A stretch of 64,000 nucleotides of DNA from Botryotinia globosa (GCA_014898425.1 RCSZ01000002.1:2170001-2234000), one strand, 5' to 3'. Positions 43,890 to 56,397 are shown, counted from the stretch's first letter. Notes: a model not told the origin generated them from the sequence alone. Translations and numbers: made by a program.

Positions 43890-46406
43890 TAACGAGTGGA
43901 AATTATTGTATTATTGAGTTGATATTGTAGTTATAGGCTGGAAGATGTTGGCTAGGAAAAACTTGAGAGGAAGCAACTGCTGTCTATATACTTTCTCGTC
44001 GGCATCTTTCCAAGCTACTAATTCTCGAGAGAAAATGATGACGCAGATTTGGTTTGTAACGACTTTTGTTTGCATACGAAGTATACAAGAAATGGCTCAC
44101 CGAAAGAACCGAATCAATGCGAATCGAACATCGATTCATTGTGAAAACCAGTATTCTCATGAGCTAAAGTGTTGATCAATATGCAGCCCATCGAGTGACA
44201 TTCTTCCGAGAAAGATGATTTTCACAAAAATGCAATACACTTTACGTGGTTTGACATGATCTACGAGTCTATCATCGTAAGCTCAACACCCCACAAAATG
44301 CACCCACCGGCTGGGACCCATATTATGGGCTGAACGGTTTGTTGATTGAACAATGTCTCCATAGACCATCCATGAATGATCCATAAATAACCATGAACGA
44401 ACAGACAAATTGCGGACAGCGGCATGAGATGTTCAGGAACGTAATCCAAAGATCGGCTAAGCATGCACTAGCTAGATTTTCACCTCAAGTGGACCATGAC
44501 GAAACCATTCTTCCGGTTACCCCGTTGTGCAAAGGGGTAAGCTTCACAAACCGAAATTCGGAAAAGATAGGATCGCTATCCACATGGCAACATTTGCAAC
44601 TTTCTGAAGGCGGGGTATTCCTCTTATCGTGATACAGCCTTGTGCAAAGTATTTCCGTCTCAAAAGCCCATCGATTTGGGGTTTCGATATACATGAAACA
44701 AATATATCACCAGTTAAGAATATGTGGATAAGATGTCTAAGATTGTAATATGGAGAGGTTGCTGATGAGGATCATGTCGTCATAAAAAGTTTGCGTATGG
44801 CTGACTGATAGGATTTTTGTGCATCCAATGTTGAAAGTAAATCTGGGTCCTCGTAGCACTCTAATTTAGCCTCTCTCGGGCTTCCGTGCTAGGCTAGTGA
44901 GCGGGAAGTAGGAAGTGGACAGTCCCACGATTTCACGTGATGAAACGTACGCTTTTGTCTGAAATGAACATGGCTAATACGAGTGCTTCGCGGATAATGA
45001 TTCCAATGTCAAAGATGATTCGTGCGATTGGAAGTATGGAGATATGACGCTGGTGAGCCTGGGCTCTTGAAAAGTCCGCTTTGAAGAAACGTAATAGTCT
45101 GGTTCAAGTCTTGATGTCTCTTGTAGAAAAACTCACTGCTGGCTGCATATGTAGTAGACCTTGCACAAGCTTACTCTTTGATGGTGTTGGAACATAGAAA
45201 GAGTCGTCATGACAGCTTTGAAATAGTGTCTGCAAACTGATCCGAACGAGCATTGTAAGGCAACAAACTAGTAGAGAATTGGACGTGGTGAGTTCTCCAC
45301 CGAAAGACCTTTAAAATTAACAATCTCTGTAACTTGAGCTGAGGTATTTGCAAGGTCAAAAGATAATGCTTACATAATAATCTCTGAGTTAGCCCGTCTT
45401 CGGATAAGTGCCTAGCTGATATCCGAAACTTCGGCACAAAGTCCGGGTGTGGTGACGAGCAAAGAAGCCGAGCCGGCCACGACACTGCATTGATGTCGCA
45501 ATAATTCATTTGGTGGTTGAGCATCATGATGTACGAATAAGGAGTTTGATCCAGAAATTTTCATTGCAGTGAACTGACTTCCCGTTCAAACTTTGTACAT
45601 CGATGCATTGTCAAAATCATGCTACTCAGAAGGCATCTCAAGAATTCAATCAGTATTGAATATCTAGCCAAATCAGTCGTCATTTTGTACACAATTGAAA
45701 AGGAGGGTTTTAAGGGAGATTGAACATGAATTATGATCAGCGAATCCACCAGTATCAATAGTATGAGAGCCGATTATCTCAAGTTGTCTAAGAAGTAGTC
45801 AAATACCAACACCACGAAGTGGATGTCTTGGAGAGCCAGGGAAGTCTTTTCAGAGCTCCGCTATCTACTATGACAATATAGACGTTTCCAAGTTTATGCC
45901 ACACAAAGCTGCTAGTTAATAGCCACAGGTATCATTGCCGTTGACAAAAGATAGATAGAAAGACCATGTTGTTCTCCAAGCTGGATAGAACAGAAATACA
46001 GATACTGATTAAAACAAGAGTATGAAAATTGACATGCCCAACAATGAATATAAATTATATGTATCATGTGATTCACTTCTGTCAAATAGAATGAGAATGA
46101 GGGGGTGGAGTCCGAGCGGTAGCCTAAACTTAATTAACGTACTAAATTGAACTAAATTAGACTAAATTATCCTACCTAGGTAACTGCAGTACCTCACCTA
46201 GTAGTTTTAGGCAGTATCGAGTCTCTCGACTTTCTTATAATCTTCTCAGCACATCCTCACAATCACACAACAATTTTACAACAACCTTTACAACAACCTT
46301 CTCAACAATCTCTCTGATCAAGGACATTCTTATCCAGATCAAAACATCCAGAAAATTCAACTGAAACAAATTACTCAAAATCATTTGAAAGAAACAATCA
46401 CTTTTC
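43890..46406. other. Intergenic region between divergent genes
   Basis: 2.5 kb upstream of the PIR/But2 gene and the RBR gene. Ordinary composition with only short frames. Close to the RBR gene lie CTACCTAGGTAACTGCAG (about 46172-46189) and a CAA-rich leader. Confidence 0.6.
46262..46314 (+). promoter_or_regulatory. CAACAA-rich leader before the RBR start
   Basis: Repeated ACAACAAC/CTTCTCAACAAT units lie 90-145 bp upstream of the ATG at 46407. Such CA/A-rich unstructured leaders are common in fungal 5' UTRs. Confidence 0.5.
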
Positions 46407-48364
46407 ATGATGGCATTTGACTACAAGTCAGTTAAGGTTTTCGGACTCAATTTCAAGGAACATGATGCAAGAAAGATGCGCCATGTCTTAAAACACTACG
46501 GAAAACTCCCCGAAAACCAAGGTGATAGACTTGCCCTTTTTCTTCGTCTCCAGACTTTTGAAACAAGTCTTGATGAAGAGGTTACTGAGAAAGTCAGGGA
46601 ATGGTTCGAAAATGGTGGTGATCTGCCATCAACTCATCCCGTGACTGCACCTGCGGAAAAGTCCAGCGGAGAAGATGAAGTAGACGAAAATAAAGAAGAG
46701 GATTCTGATGAAGAAGAGGGTTCTGATGATGAGTCAAGTTCCGATTCTGGTGCTTCCGCCAACTCTGGTCACGAGTTGCAGTGGGAAGATAGAGAAAGAG
46801 CCTTGAGACGCCACCCTGGAATGGATATCTTTGACCTTTTCCCTCAGCGTAAGTTACATACCCCCTAATATTACCATACCTTTTGTGTGTACACCTACTC
46901 GAGAATTGTGTTGAACTCTTTATCTAGATCCTGACAATCCCGAACGTGATAACTACATCTTCGGCGCCGAACCTGATAATGGCGAATTCGGAATGGAGCC
47001 CAACAGCAAGGATGATGAAGAAAACTCGGAAACTGAGGAGAGCGAAGATAAGACGGAGAGTGAAGACGACGAGGACGACGACGAGGACGATGAAGACGAT
47101 GAAGAAGCCGAAGAAGCCGAAGAAGCCGACGACGACGAAGAAGTTGAAGAAGAAGAGACCAAAGATGAGCCAGGAAGTGACGACGCACATGATAATTCCC
47201 ACAATCTACCTGACAAAGTGGAATGTGTTGTTTGTTCTGAGGATGTCCTAAGAGTGAACACCTGGTCTGATATCACAGGTGACTGTCAACACCCAGATGC
47301 TTTACTTTGCAGGGAATGTCTCGATCTATCAATCATCACAGATATAGAGTATGGACTTTTGAACGGTATTAAGTGTCCGCTTTGTACAGCTGTCCTCACT
47401 GATCACGATGTTCTTTGTAAAGCATCTTCGGGTGTACTTAAACGGTCGGTAACTCTTATTGGTTCTTTGTGTTCATTGCTAATTATCGAACAGTTACTAT
47501 TACTTGAGAGAAAAGGCTTCCAGACCCGATACCTTCGTAATGTGCTTAGGCCCCAAGTGCGGTGGAGGTCAAATACATGAAGGCCCGGAGCCATTGATGG
47601 TTTGTGACCATTGTGAATTCAAGACTTGTGTCAAACACAAGTTACCATGGCACCAAGGACAGTCATGCGACGAATTTGACGTCGATGACTCACAAATTGA
47701 ACGTTTGGAGCAGGAAGAGGCCACAGCTAAGCTGCTGGCGAAGGATTCTAGAATTTGTCCAAAATGCAAAGAATGCGTTGTGAGAAGCGATGGTTGTGAC
47801 CATATGGAATGTATGTATAGATACACCTCTTCATACAGGCTCATTACTAATAATCAATACTTAGGTCGCTGTGGAAACTCCTGGTGCTACCTTTGCGGTG
47901 CCGACTGGGAAAATATCCTTAGACTCGGCGGTGCAGCACATGGCAGAAACTGTCCCAATAACCCCGATTCGCACAGTCGCACTCGAAGCCAGAATTTAGC
48001 CAATGAGACAGCCCTCACCAATCTGGTACATGGCAGACCTGTCAACGAGGCTCAAACTCGAGCCAAGTATGCTAAACAAGCTGCGAGAAGAGAGGCAATG
48101 AGACCATTGGCATTGGCTGCTGCCGAACAGAGGATGAAAGAACAGGCTCTGGCGAAGTCAGACTCCGAGTAAGTATTCACTCATATCACACTCTCATTCC
48201 AGATCCTCTTCACTACATTTTTTGGTTCTCTGGCACGTCTACAGTTTCGAGTGAACCTCGCATCCTTTTATTCTTCCCAATTACTAATTTTCTAAAGTTT
48301 CAGTAATAAGTCCGGACCACCCAAGAAAAAAACCAAGTTGGTAAGCGCTTGGGAGGAAAAATGA
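46407..48364 (+). CDS. RBR-type (RING-IBR-RING) E3 ubiquitin ligase
   Basis: Five exons: 46407-46848, 46928-47444, 47494-47810, 47865-48168 and 48304-48364; 546 residues. Met2 (46410) may be used. Residues 1-60 form a conserved head (DYKSVKVFGLNFKEHDARKMRHVLKHYG). Two acidic runs follow (about 85-110 and 165-230; long Glu/Asp strings). RING1 is 247-300 (CVVC..CPLC), IBR 337-378, RING2 408-436. RING2 keeps the catalytic Cys421 in SDGCDHMEC, so the thioester mechanism of HHARI/parkin-type ligases is expected. The last exon encodes a basic tail (PPKKKTKLVSAWEEK). Intron 2 starts GTCGGT, an uncommon donor forced by the frame. The final intron has two acceptors six bases apart, both in frame. Confidence 0.9.
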
Positions 48365-51300
48365 TTGTACGACAAGACGAACGGCACATTGGGGTAAGAA
48401 TTTGAATTTTTAGCAGACTTAATTGGCATTGGTGAATACTTAGGATGAAACAATTTTGATGCGACGGCGTTTGTATGACTGTCTGCGCATAGGATAGGCG
48501 ATGGGATACATGTATTAAGGGGTTTTGTGATACCCATTGGTGGTGATTACCTTGCAGATATGGCGTTGTCCAATCAGTAATAATACTGTGAAGATAATAT
48601 TGAGCAGATTAATAATAGTTTTCCCCCCCATTACTTATTAGATTCTATGCATGATTTTGGTGGCTCCAAGTGACTTTGCATATCAATCCATAATTTCACC
48701 TTCACTTCTAAAGCATGGGGTACTTAATCTCCAAACTTCAGATGTTAAGAATCACACACTATTTTCTTGGGTGCTATGTTTTCAATCATGTTTTTGGTGT
48801 TGAAGTAATAAATGTCGATGGTAAAATGTGATGTTTTGAAGGTTGCAATTGACGAGGGAGGGACGAGTATGCCACCAAAAGCTGCATCGCACCATGGCAT
48901 CTAAACAGCTCTGATTTGCAGTAAATCCCTAGATGGTACTTCAGCTTTAAGCCATTTACTCTAAACGTTCTCGATACATCACATCACTGATATAATCTTG
49001 TGTATACACTATATGTCATTTATGGGTGGTGGTGAGGTGATTATGAGATATGTTGGGGCGGGGATGGTGTATATAGTTTGGCTTCACTTTGAATCTTGGG
49101 GAAGTTGCGTCTCTACTTTGATCACTTTGTTCGATGTTTGTAATTGGCAACGCTGGTTTCATGCTCATTGTATATATACTTGGGTAGGTGTTTGTGAGCG
49201 TTTGGATGGTGATAATGTAAAAGAGTAGAAGGTGGTAGGGTCATAGAGTAATCCTTCGCATATACCACAGGAAAGTCACCATGGCGTGTCGCCTCAGGCG
49301 GAGGAGAGGAGGGGGAGGCTCTACATAGCGCTTCACAAGACGTACTAGAAGTTTGGTGGGTGGGAACTGACTGCTCTTTCTAAGCTACAAGGAAAAGGGC
49401 TATAAATACTAGCTACAGAAGTGGACCACGTGATCAGCACAAAGATTCGCTCACAATAATTATCATTTTTATTGTTGTTAGATGTTAACTATTGAAGCTT
49501 AATGCTACTGAGTTATATTCGCTGGTGATATACATTAATGTATATTCGATACGTATTCTCGCTTGATATCTGTGATATTATATCAAGATATCTTTCCTCC
49601 TATTATTTGTTCATGAACAAATGATCAATATATCCTAGATATTGTATGGCAAAGCCCCCTATTCAAATCTCTAATATTCACGTCCAGCGAATATTTTTGA
49701 AGGGAACGGTCGGCGGATCCCAACCAATATTTTTGTTGAAAAGTTATATAAGCTTTTAATTAAAAAAGTTTAGATTTTTTAATTTTTAATACTTTATTTA
49801 TACAAAATAAGCGAATTTCTTGAATTTTTTCGAATTTTCAATTTTAACTCTTTAAAAATACTATTATCAAAGTGTTTAAAAAATAAATAAATATTTTTCT
49901 AAATAATTTAAATGATTTTCAATACAAATATAATAAAATTTTCAATTTAATAATATCTATTAATCAATAAATCAGAGTATAAAAACCTGAATAGTTGAAT
50001 ATTTTGGCTGTAAAAGCGTTACATATGCGATAAGCTGGGGCCTAAACTCTTATGATTAATGATTAACAGTCTGCTAGTCGGCAATTAGACAAATGAAGTG
50101 ACTATAATTTTGGAAATGTATTAGATTACTATCATGGAAAAAGGGAGTTGAGTTCTAAAAACCTTGAATGACGTCTAATTTCGACAGGACTGAGTTTGAA
50201 ATTCAAGTCTAAGATCAAAGATGTGTAAGTGGTTGAGAATTACCCGAATATTCAGTAAGGCAGTATTAGGTGGTTATTGAAGCTTTGATGTGATAAGTCT
50301 TTGAAACAAAGTAAATGTCGTAAGAACTGCAAGACAATGATCAATATATACAAATGTGTTTAAAATATAGTAAAGAACGTGAGTAAACTCGGCAGCTTGT
50401 AAGCTAAAAGTCTGCAAAATATAATATTAAAATTAGATGGACAAAAAGAAGTTGTATCGATTCCTCTTCGGCTGAGTCATTTCGGCTTCGGCTAATCTCG
50501 GAACCTAGATAAATTATCTTGTAGTGAAAATATTTAGCAGTGGGGCTGTTCAATCACAGAATTATTCCTTGATTGTGAGCATGAGGTTGATGATTTGGCT
50601 ATGAAGGGGTAATTTTGAATAGTTCTGGTATGCTTATATATGGATGGAAATGAACAAGAAATACTTTTCAGAGAGAGAGAGAGAGAGCATGTGATTGAAG
50701 GAATATAATACAACTTTCTTTTATATAACATGGCTTGGTTAGTTCAGAAAGTGTGAATGAATTCTTCTAGAAGGGGTTTGGTCTGTGTTGTGTTTTGTGA
50801 AGGTTACTATAGAGTGAATATCCTACAGCTAGAGTTTTGAGGTTTATTATATGTATATAGAGCTTTGTGGAAGAAGAGCAAGCTTTTACACTCCTTAGAC
50901 GTGAATGATGTTCATTATAATGGTGTATTGAGAGAATGAGAAACATTGGGCTAGTAGAATTAATGTCTATATATGAGGAGAGAGTGATCTATTTGTCTAA
51001 TGCTACTGAGTCAAATTTAATGCGTTGTAAATCTTATACTACGAATCACTGTGCGAACCTACATCACATCACCATGAAATTTTTACTTTAAAATTCGTAG
51101 AGGACCAGAAGACAACAAACAAGCAAAAAACAAGCAGTTGTCCTTGATGACTCCCATTGAACAAGCTAATTTCATAACTCTCTTTATTTTTGAGACTATC
51201 TAATTTTTGAATGGTAGAACTTTGTAGGAACTCCCTAGGCATAGACATATCTATTTTCTTTTAGCAAAGAAATGCCTTTTTTTGTCATAAAACTCCGCTG

Positions 51301-51491
51301 ACCCCTCCAGTAACTCCAGATCCAACTCAAATCACAACCCACAATCCCAAGCAATATCCATCCACCCAAGCAATCTCGACTATAGCTTCAAAAGCCTATA
51401 CTCCTTTCAGTAAAAACGATTGCAAGATAACTCCTATTCACCCCGACCCAACACCCCGTATGGCATATGGCATTCAGAACAGGCAATACTC
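48365..51491. other. Intergenic region with an A+T-rich island
   Basis: 3.1 kb between convergent genes (RBR plus, GT2 minus). It holds the A+T-rich island at 49735-49990, a (GA)n run at 50669-50686, and a 14-bp direct repeat TAATGCTACTGAGT at 49500-49513 and 50998-51011. Short frames at 48292, 48998 and 50534 lack coding character. Confidence 0.6.
49735..49990. other. A+T-rich island, possible RIP-degraded relic
   Basis: About 255 bp dominated by A/T with TAAAAAT and AAATAAAT runs, no frame, sharp borders. Third of three such islands in the window. Confidence 0.6.
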
Positions 51492-53258
51492 TTATGGACC
51501 TCTTACAGCTGGCGCAAGCTCTGTTAAATCTCTTCCGCCCCAGCCAATATCGCGACAAGTCAGTAGCGCAATCAATCTGATGATTCCATGACAGTAGCCG
51601 AAAAGGAATTCTGCTGGTACAGCCCACCACATCTCATGTTTATGACGCATATAATGATTCCACGGCTTAATAATACGACTTGAAAGTATTGCCCAAAGAA
51701 GATATGCACCAGCATGATTATCCTCGGTGTAGAAATCAGATTTGAAGAGCGTGATGAATAAGAGAGAATCGTAAATGATAGAGATATTGAGCAATCCAGA
51801 GACAAACATGGCGTAGCTAGTCCAGGGACAGAGTTTCCAACATGTTCCATCGATGAGGATGGTTTTGAGATGAGAGCGCCAGATTGATCGGGACCAGCGA
51901 AGAAGCTGTTCGTAGAATTTGGGCCAACCGCCTGATGTACCTAGAGTTGTTTTAATGAGAGCTTCTGGTCTGTTGTGAAACACAGTTTTGTAGCCGTGAT
52001 TCATCATGTATCTGGTGTTGAAATTATCATCATCGCAATTGACTGGGCCGGCTCCCAAGAAAGTTTCGGAAAGGAATTTAATTCTGTAATCGACTGATTG
52101 CACGATCTCTGTTCGAAGTAAACATGTTCTTCCAGAGACAACCCATAATCCACCGTCAATGTTGTAGGTAGAAGTGAGCTCATAATTGTGGCGTTCAAGG
52201 TAGATGCAAGCGAAGAAATTGCGAAGAGAATCAGACCAATTGTCTCCAGACTCGCGGATGACACGTTTGCAGGTTCCGACAATACCTACAGCTGGGTCTT
52301 CAAATTCTGCGAGAACACTTTGGAGAAAAGTACGAGGCCAGAAGACATGATCATCGACATAGGCAATGAGTCCTGTTCTGACCTGAAGGGAAGCTTGGAC
52401 GCATTGAACACGTTTGCTTGGTTGGTGAACAGCAATAACCTCGATCTTTCGTCCCGGAAGGCGTTTTTCTCTCATTATTCTCTCGACGACTCTGCGGGCT
52501 TGTATGAGTTTTTCCGTGCCGACTGTCGAGATTATGATTTTGGCTGGGTGATTTTCGAGTACCAAATCGATGGTTTTGACAAATTCGTCGGCAAAATCAC
52601 CAACGGTTGCTATAATTACCGTAACATCGCTTGGCACAACGGAGGGGTGGAGCGGCGGAAGCTTGTAGCTAGAGAGGAAGTTGTAGGAAAATAGATGGAC
52701 GACTATCTTCACGAACTTGAAGGCAAACAGGAAGACGAAAGCTGCTGACCAGGGGCTAGCTACGAAGAATTCGTGGAGAGTAGCAAGTAGTTCGCGAGAG
52801 GCTTCAGGGTGGCTCGAAAGCAGCAGTACCGCAGAATAAATAGGAGCCCAGCGGAGAAAATTATAGAGCGCTTCAGCTCCACGTCCCAGTTTGGTATTTG
52901 GCAGAGAGACTAATACAAAGAGAAGCCCCCCAAAAATTGTGGTGGCACCAAAGGTTGCCAGTGTTGGATTAAGCGCGAGCCCAAGAAGTTTTTGGATAAG
53001 TCCAGGAATCGATAACAAAATCTGGCCAGGTACAACGATGAAGGAGGCGACTGACTGGGGTATCGAATATGCTAGGAAAGGGAGCGAGGAGATAATGAGA
53101 AATGGTGTCTTAAAGACGAAGACAACAAATTTCACTAGATTCTCTACGATAGAGCTTTCTGAGAGATGACCCAATTCCTGGTCAATAGCTTGAAGGCCTG
53201 TTCCTAGTTCCCCATTTTCTTGAGCTTCTCTCATCTCTTCTAGAATAGGGTTTGACAT
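51492..53258 (-). CDS. Family 2 glycosyltransferase, processive polysaccharide-synthase type (membrane)
   Basis: Single exon, 588 residues. N-terminal hydrophobic segments (about 40-65, 110-140 and 165-195) precede the GT-A domain (VTVIIATVGDFADEFVKTIDLVLENHP). Catalytic landmarks: DD in AYVDDHVFWP, the acceptor Asp in NCDDDNFNTRYM, and QxxRW in YEQLLRWSRSIWRSH. C-terminal membrane segments follow (YAMFVSGLLNISIIYDSLLFI, AYLLWAILSS and LFGYCHGIIRLIALL). The layout is that of hyaluronan/cellulose/chitin-synthase-like enzymes that extrude a polymer from a UDP-sugar. The closest described fungal type is the conserved GT2 that Zymoseptoria and Fusarium need for hyphal growth on solid surfaces; orthology is inferred from architecture. 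The polymer is unknown. Confidence 0.9.
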   Translation of the reverse strand: MSNPILEEMREAQENGELGTGLQAIDQELGHLSESSIVENLVKFVVFVFKTPFLIISSLPFLAYSIPQSVASFIVVPGQILLSIPGLIQKLLGLALNPTLATFGATTIFGGLLFVLVSLPNTKLGRGAEALYNFLRWAPIYSAVLLLSSHPEASRELLATLHEFFVASPWSAAFVFLFAFKFVKIVVHLFSYNFLSSYKLPPLHPSVVPSDVTVIIATVGDFADEFVKTIDLVLENHPAKIIISTVGTEKLIQARRVVERIMREKRLPGRKIEVIAVHQPSKRVQCVQASLQVRTGLIAYVDDHVFWPRTFLQSVLAEFEDPAVGIVGTCKRVIRESGDNWSDSLRNFFACIYLERHNYELTSTYNIDGGLWVVSGRTCLLRTEIVQSVDYRIKFLSETFLGAGPVNCDDDNFNTRYMMNHGYKTVFHNRPEALIKTTLGTSGGWPKFYEQLLRWSRSIWRSHLKTILIDGTCWKLCPWTSYAMFVSGLLNISIIYDSLLFITLFKSDFYTEDNHAGAYLLWAILSSRIIKPWNHYMRHKHEMWWAVPAEFLFGYCHGIIRLIALLTCRDIGWGGRDLTELAPAVRGP

Positions 53259-55040
53259 GGCAAATAATATATCAAACGTCTAATATGTATTTGGTGGCCT
53301 ATATCAGTAAATTCAAGCTCCTGAATTGATCAACTATAAATGTTCTTCCAATAGATGGTTGTCAAGCTGGCGGATTGCTTCAAGTGTCCGAAGGAAATAC
53401 AAATTGAGTATAAGATCCCCAAGAAACCTCAGGAAAGAAGAAAGGAACAAGGTGGAGCCATCCCGCACATTCAAACTTCCTTGTGAGAGCCATGGCGACA
53501 AGCTAGGTGAATACAGAGCTCAACAAAAGACTCGAATGAATCTTTGGAGCCCCACTAAGATGTAAAAATTTCTCCTTGAGGACCTTGTGAGTCTTCTTTA
53601 TTGAGATCAGAAGTTCGGATGAAAACATAAATGGCCTTTCATGTGAGATTAGCGTAGTATCTTGCTCTTTGTAATTGCCTTTGCCCCACAAACTGTTGAG
53701 ACATGGCACATTCAGCCTTATCAATTGCATATATGTATGAACTGGTGGATCCAGAAAGACTTCTTTTTTTCATCTTTCTGATGAGTAAACAAGTGGAAAA
53801 ATGGTCTGATCTCCAATTCACTAATATCAAGTCGAATCGAGATTATAGAAGATGGGCCAGGGGGTAACAACAAAGACTGTAACAATTTCTAAGGAACAAA
53901 GGCAAACATTGCGGGCTATATTTTCAGACAAGAAAAATATGGCAGCATTAATCAATACCAGAGACACTTGTAAGATATCAGGAGTATAAGACGAATGTAT
54001 TTAGATGTACATATCTTGACACCTGATATACAAGTGGAAGGTGTGCAATGTTTCCTTGCTGATAGTTCGTTTCCCAGACATCTTTCTAGCTTAACGACTA
54101 CCAGGAGATGATTGCCATCATTGCCATCATATTTACATATTGTGAATCTTGATTATTTGATATTATATTCCACCTATCCTCCAACAAACCCATTGTGAAT
54201 GGAGATAAAGTAAGCAGTGTCATTTGAAGTTAGCAGTGTCATTTGAAGTTTAGCAACATGATGTTGTATATACATATAAAGAATGGATGGAATGGTTCTG
54301 GGCTTAACGATATGACTGGAATTAGACAGGAAATGCAATAAATCGAAGATTATCTGTACCACCACCATCTCCTCATGTATAGAAATCTTGAAGGAGGTTG
54401 AGATATGGTTGGTACTAGCGTGCATTAGTGTGATCTACCTCCTGCATTTTGAGCACAGACGGGCAATTAAATCTCCGAGTTGGTAAGCTAACCTCGAGCT
54501 AACCTATTGTGCACGGTCCATGTTTAAATCTTCCCTAGATCTTCCCTCGGCTTCCTCCTCCTGGTTCTCGCACAGTCACACAGTCAATCAACTTTTCTAC
54601 AAATTCTTCTGCAGCATCTTGTTTACCTTTGCTGTCTCCTTTACTCCTCCTACATGCACACATATTGAGAGTACTCAAGCCAATTTGGAATTTTACTTAC
54701 TTGTTTATCATAATTGACCTACCCATCCTCTTCCTTGGTATCCATTCGATCAGATGTCCTGCTCCTAAGTCGGTCTTGGCATAACAAATTCGTCTTTCGT
54801 CCAAAGCTTAAGATTTAAATATTAGATCCAAGAGTCTTTCAGAAAACTGCAACGTATGTTTCCCAGTTCAATGTTCATGTAGCCCGAAAGTATGGAGCTC
54901 TAAAGCTCTGAGCACATGGTATAGTGCCATCAGCTACAACAGAATTCCGCTGCAATCAGAGATTCATGCTGTTGGCTGCATGAGTATTTTCCAAGCAGTA
55001 TAAATCCAAGAAGTAGTCAAAGAACTAAGATCATCACAGG
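53259..55040. other. Intergenic region between divergent genes
   Basis: 1.8 kb upstream of GT2 (minus) and the F-box gene (plus). A direct duplication occurs at 54217-54250 (AGCAGTGTCATTTGAAGTT twice). No supported gene; frames at 53503-53830 and 54174 are short and without domain. Confidence 0.6.
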
Positions 55041-56397
55041 ATGTCTTGCACCTGCTGTTTCCCAGATCCACATCCATCCGAAGAAAGATATGAGCCTTTT
55101 ATCTCAAGTAAAGAGCTAAGAGATAAGTGCCCGCTCGATAGCAAGACTACCAAGTTCTTTAAGCACCCTATGATTGGCCCCAAGAGTGCTAGCAGCATTA
55201 GCCTCCTTATCAAAATGCCAATGGAGATCTTTCAGCGCACCCTCAAGTATCTTGACATTGAAACTCTGGTCAACGTTCGCCGTTGCTCTCAATATTGCAG
55301 GTTGGCAGTTGATAATACCCTGGAATGGCAAGAAATCTCGGAAAATGCTCCAGAGGCCTTGCGCGCCATTTTAAGTACTGGTGTGGGATCCCATGTACTT
55401 CTGCTCCAGTTGCACCGTGCCTTGACAAACCCTAAATGCGAATTCTGCAAGCATGTCTCATAGTAAGTACAAAAATTCCTCCAATGGCATCGAGACGTGT
55501 TAATCAAGTTACAGTTTGGATGGTGAAGAAATCATGGGTGCCTTTTTATCACTCTTTGAAGGCAAGCGAGCTTGCGGTTATTGTCTCCGGAATGATATCT
55601 CTCTTAGAGCCATCCCATATATCGACTTCATGCGACTCCAGCGTCCCAACTCTGCAATCAAAATTCGGGCCGAGGTGCAAAATCCACCAAAGTTGCGAAC
55701 GCTTCCAGGTACCTACGGCTACAATAAGTACGAGAGCTCTGAGCGTCAGCTTCTTGTCCCCCTGGGTGAAGTCGAATACGTCGATGGAATGTCAATGAGC
55801 CGCAACGAAAGACAATTATTGCTGCGCTCACGACACGAAGTCATCATCCCTAAGCATCCATTCGCTGCTCGCTGTTTATTGGACAGACAACTCGCCCCAC
55901 ACAATGCCTACGTGGGATTCGAACGCAAGGATGAGATAGCCCGCCGTTACATGACTGCTATTCCATTTCCTTACTTTGGAAAGACTCAAACCCATCCCAA
56001 TGACAAGAAGCGTGTGACTTTTCATGGTTGTGTGGAATGTCATCTTCAAGAGAGATTCCACGAGATACTATTCTTGGAATCTCTCAGTCAGGGTGTTGCC
56101 GACGCAGGAGACTTGAAATGTGCGGAGCACTTATACGAACATCAGACGAGACAATGGCTCAATGATGTAGTTGCGGAGAAAATACATGCGAAAAGTTATC
56201 ACGACCGAATCGAAGGAGGAGAAGTGGAGTGGAGAAAGCGAACACAGGCGCCAATCCCAATTTTCTGTGAACCGGATAATTCAGAAGAATTTCGAATGTA
56301 AGAACCTCCTAAAGAACGTACCCGCAACGTAGATTTCATCAAAACTGACCGAATAAATAGGTATGACTATGAATTTCCACTTGCAAGATTACTATGA
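55041..56397 (+). CDS. F-box protein with paired CxxC motifs
   Basis: Three exons: 55041-55462, 55515-56297 and 56361-56397. Introns are 52 and 63 nt; 413 residues. The F-box lies at about 54-97 (SLLIKMPMEIFQRTLKYLDIETLVNVRRCSQYCRLAVDNTLEW). It is followed by CEFC (about 134-137) and ACGYC (about 160-164), a possible zinc pair across the first splice. The remainder has no known repeat (no LRR or WD40). F-box proteins link substrates to Skp1-Cullin; here the substrate-binding part is unknown. This layout, F-box followed by C-x2-C pairs, is frequent in expanded fungal F-box sets. The last exon encodes only 12 residues (YDYEFPLARLL). Confidence 0.85.
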
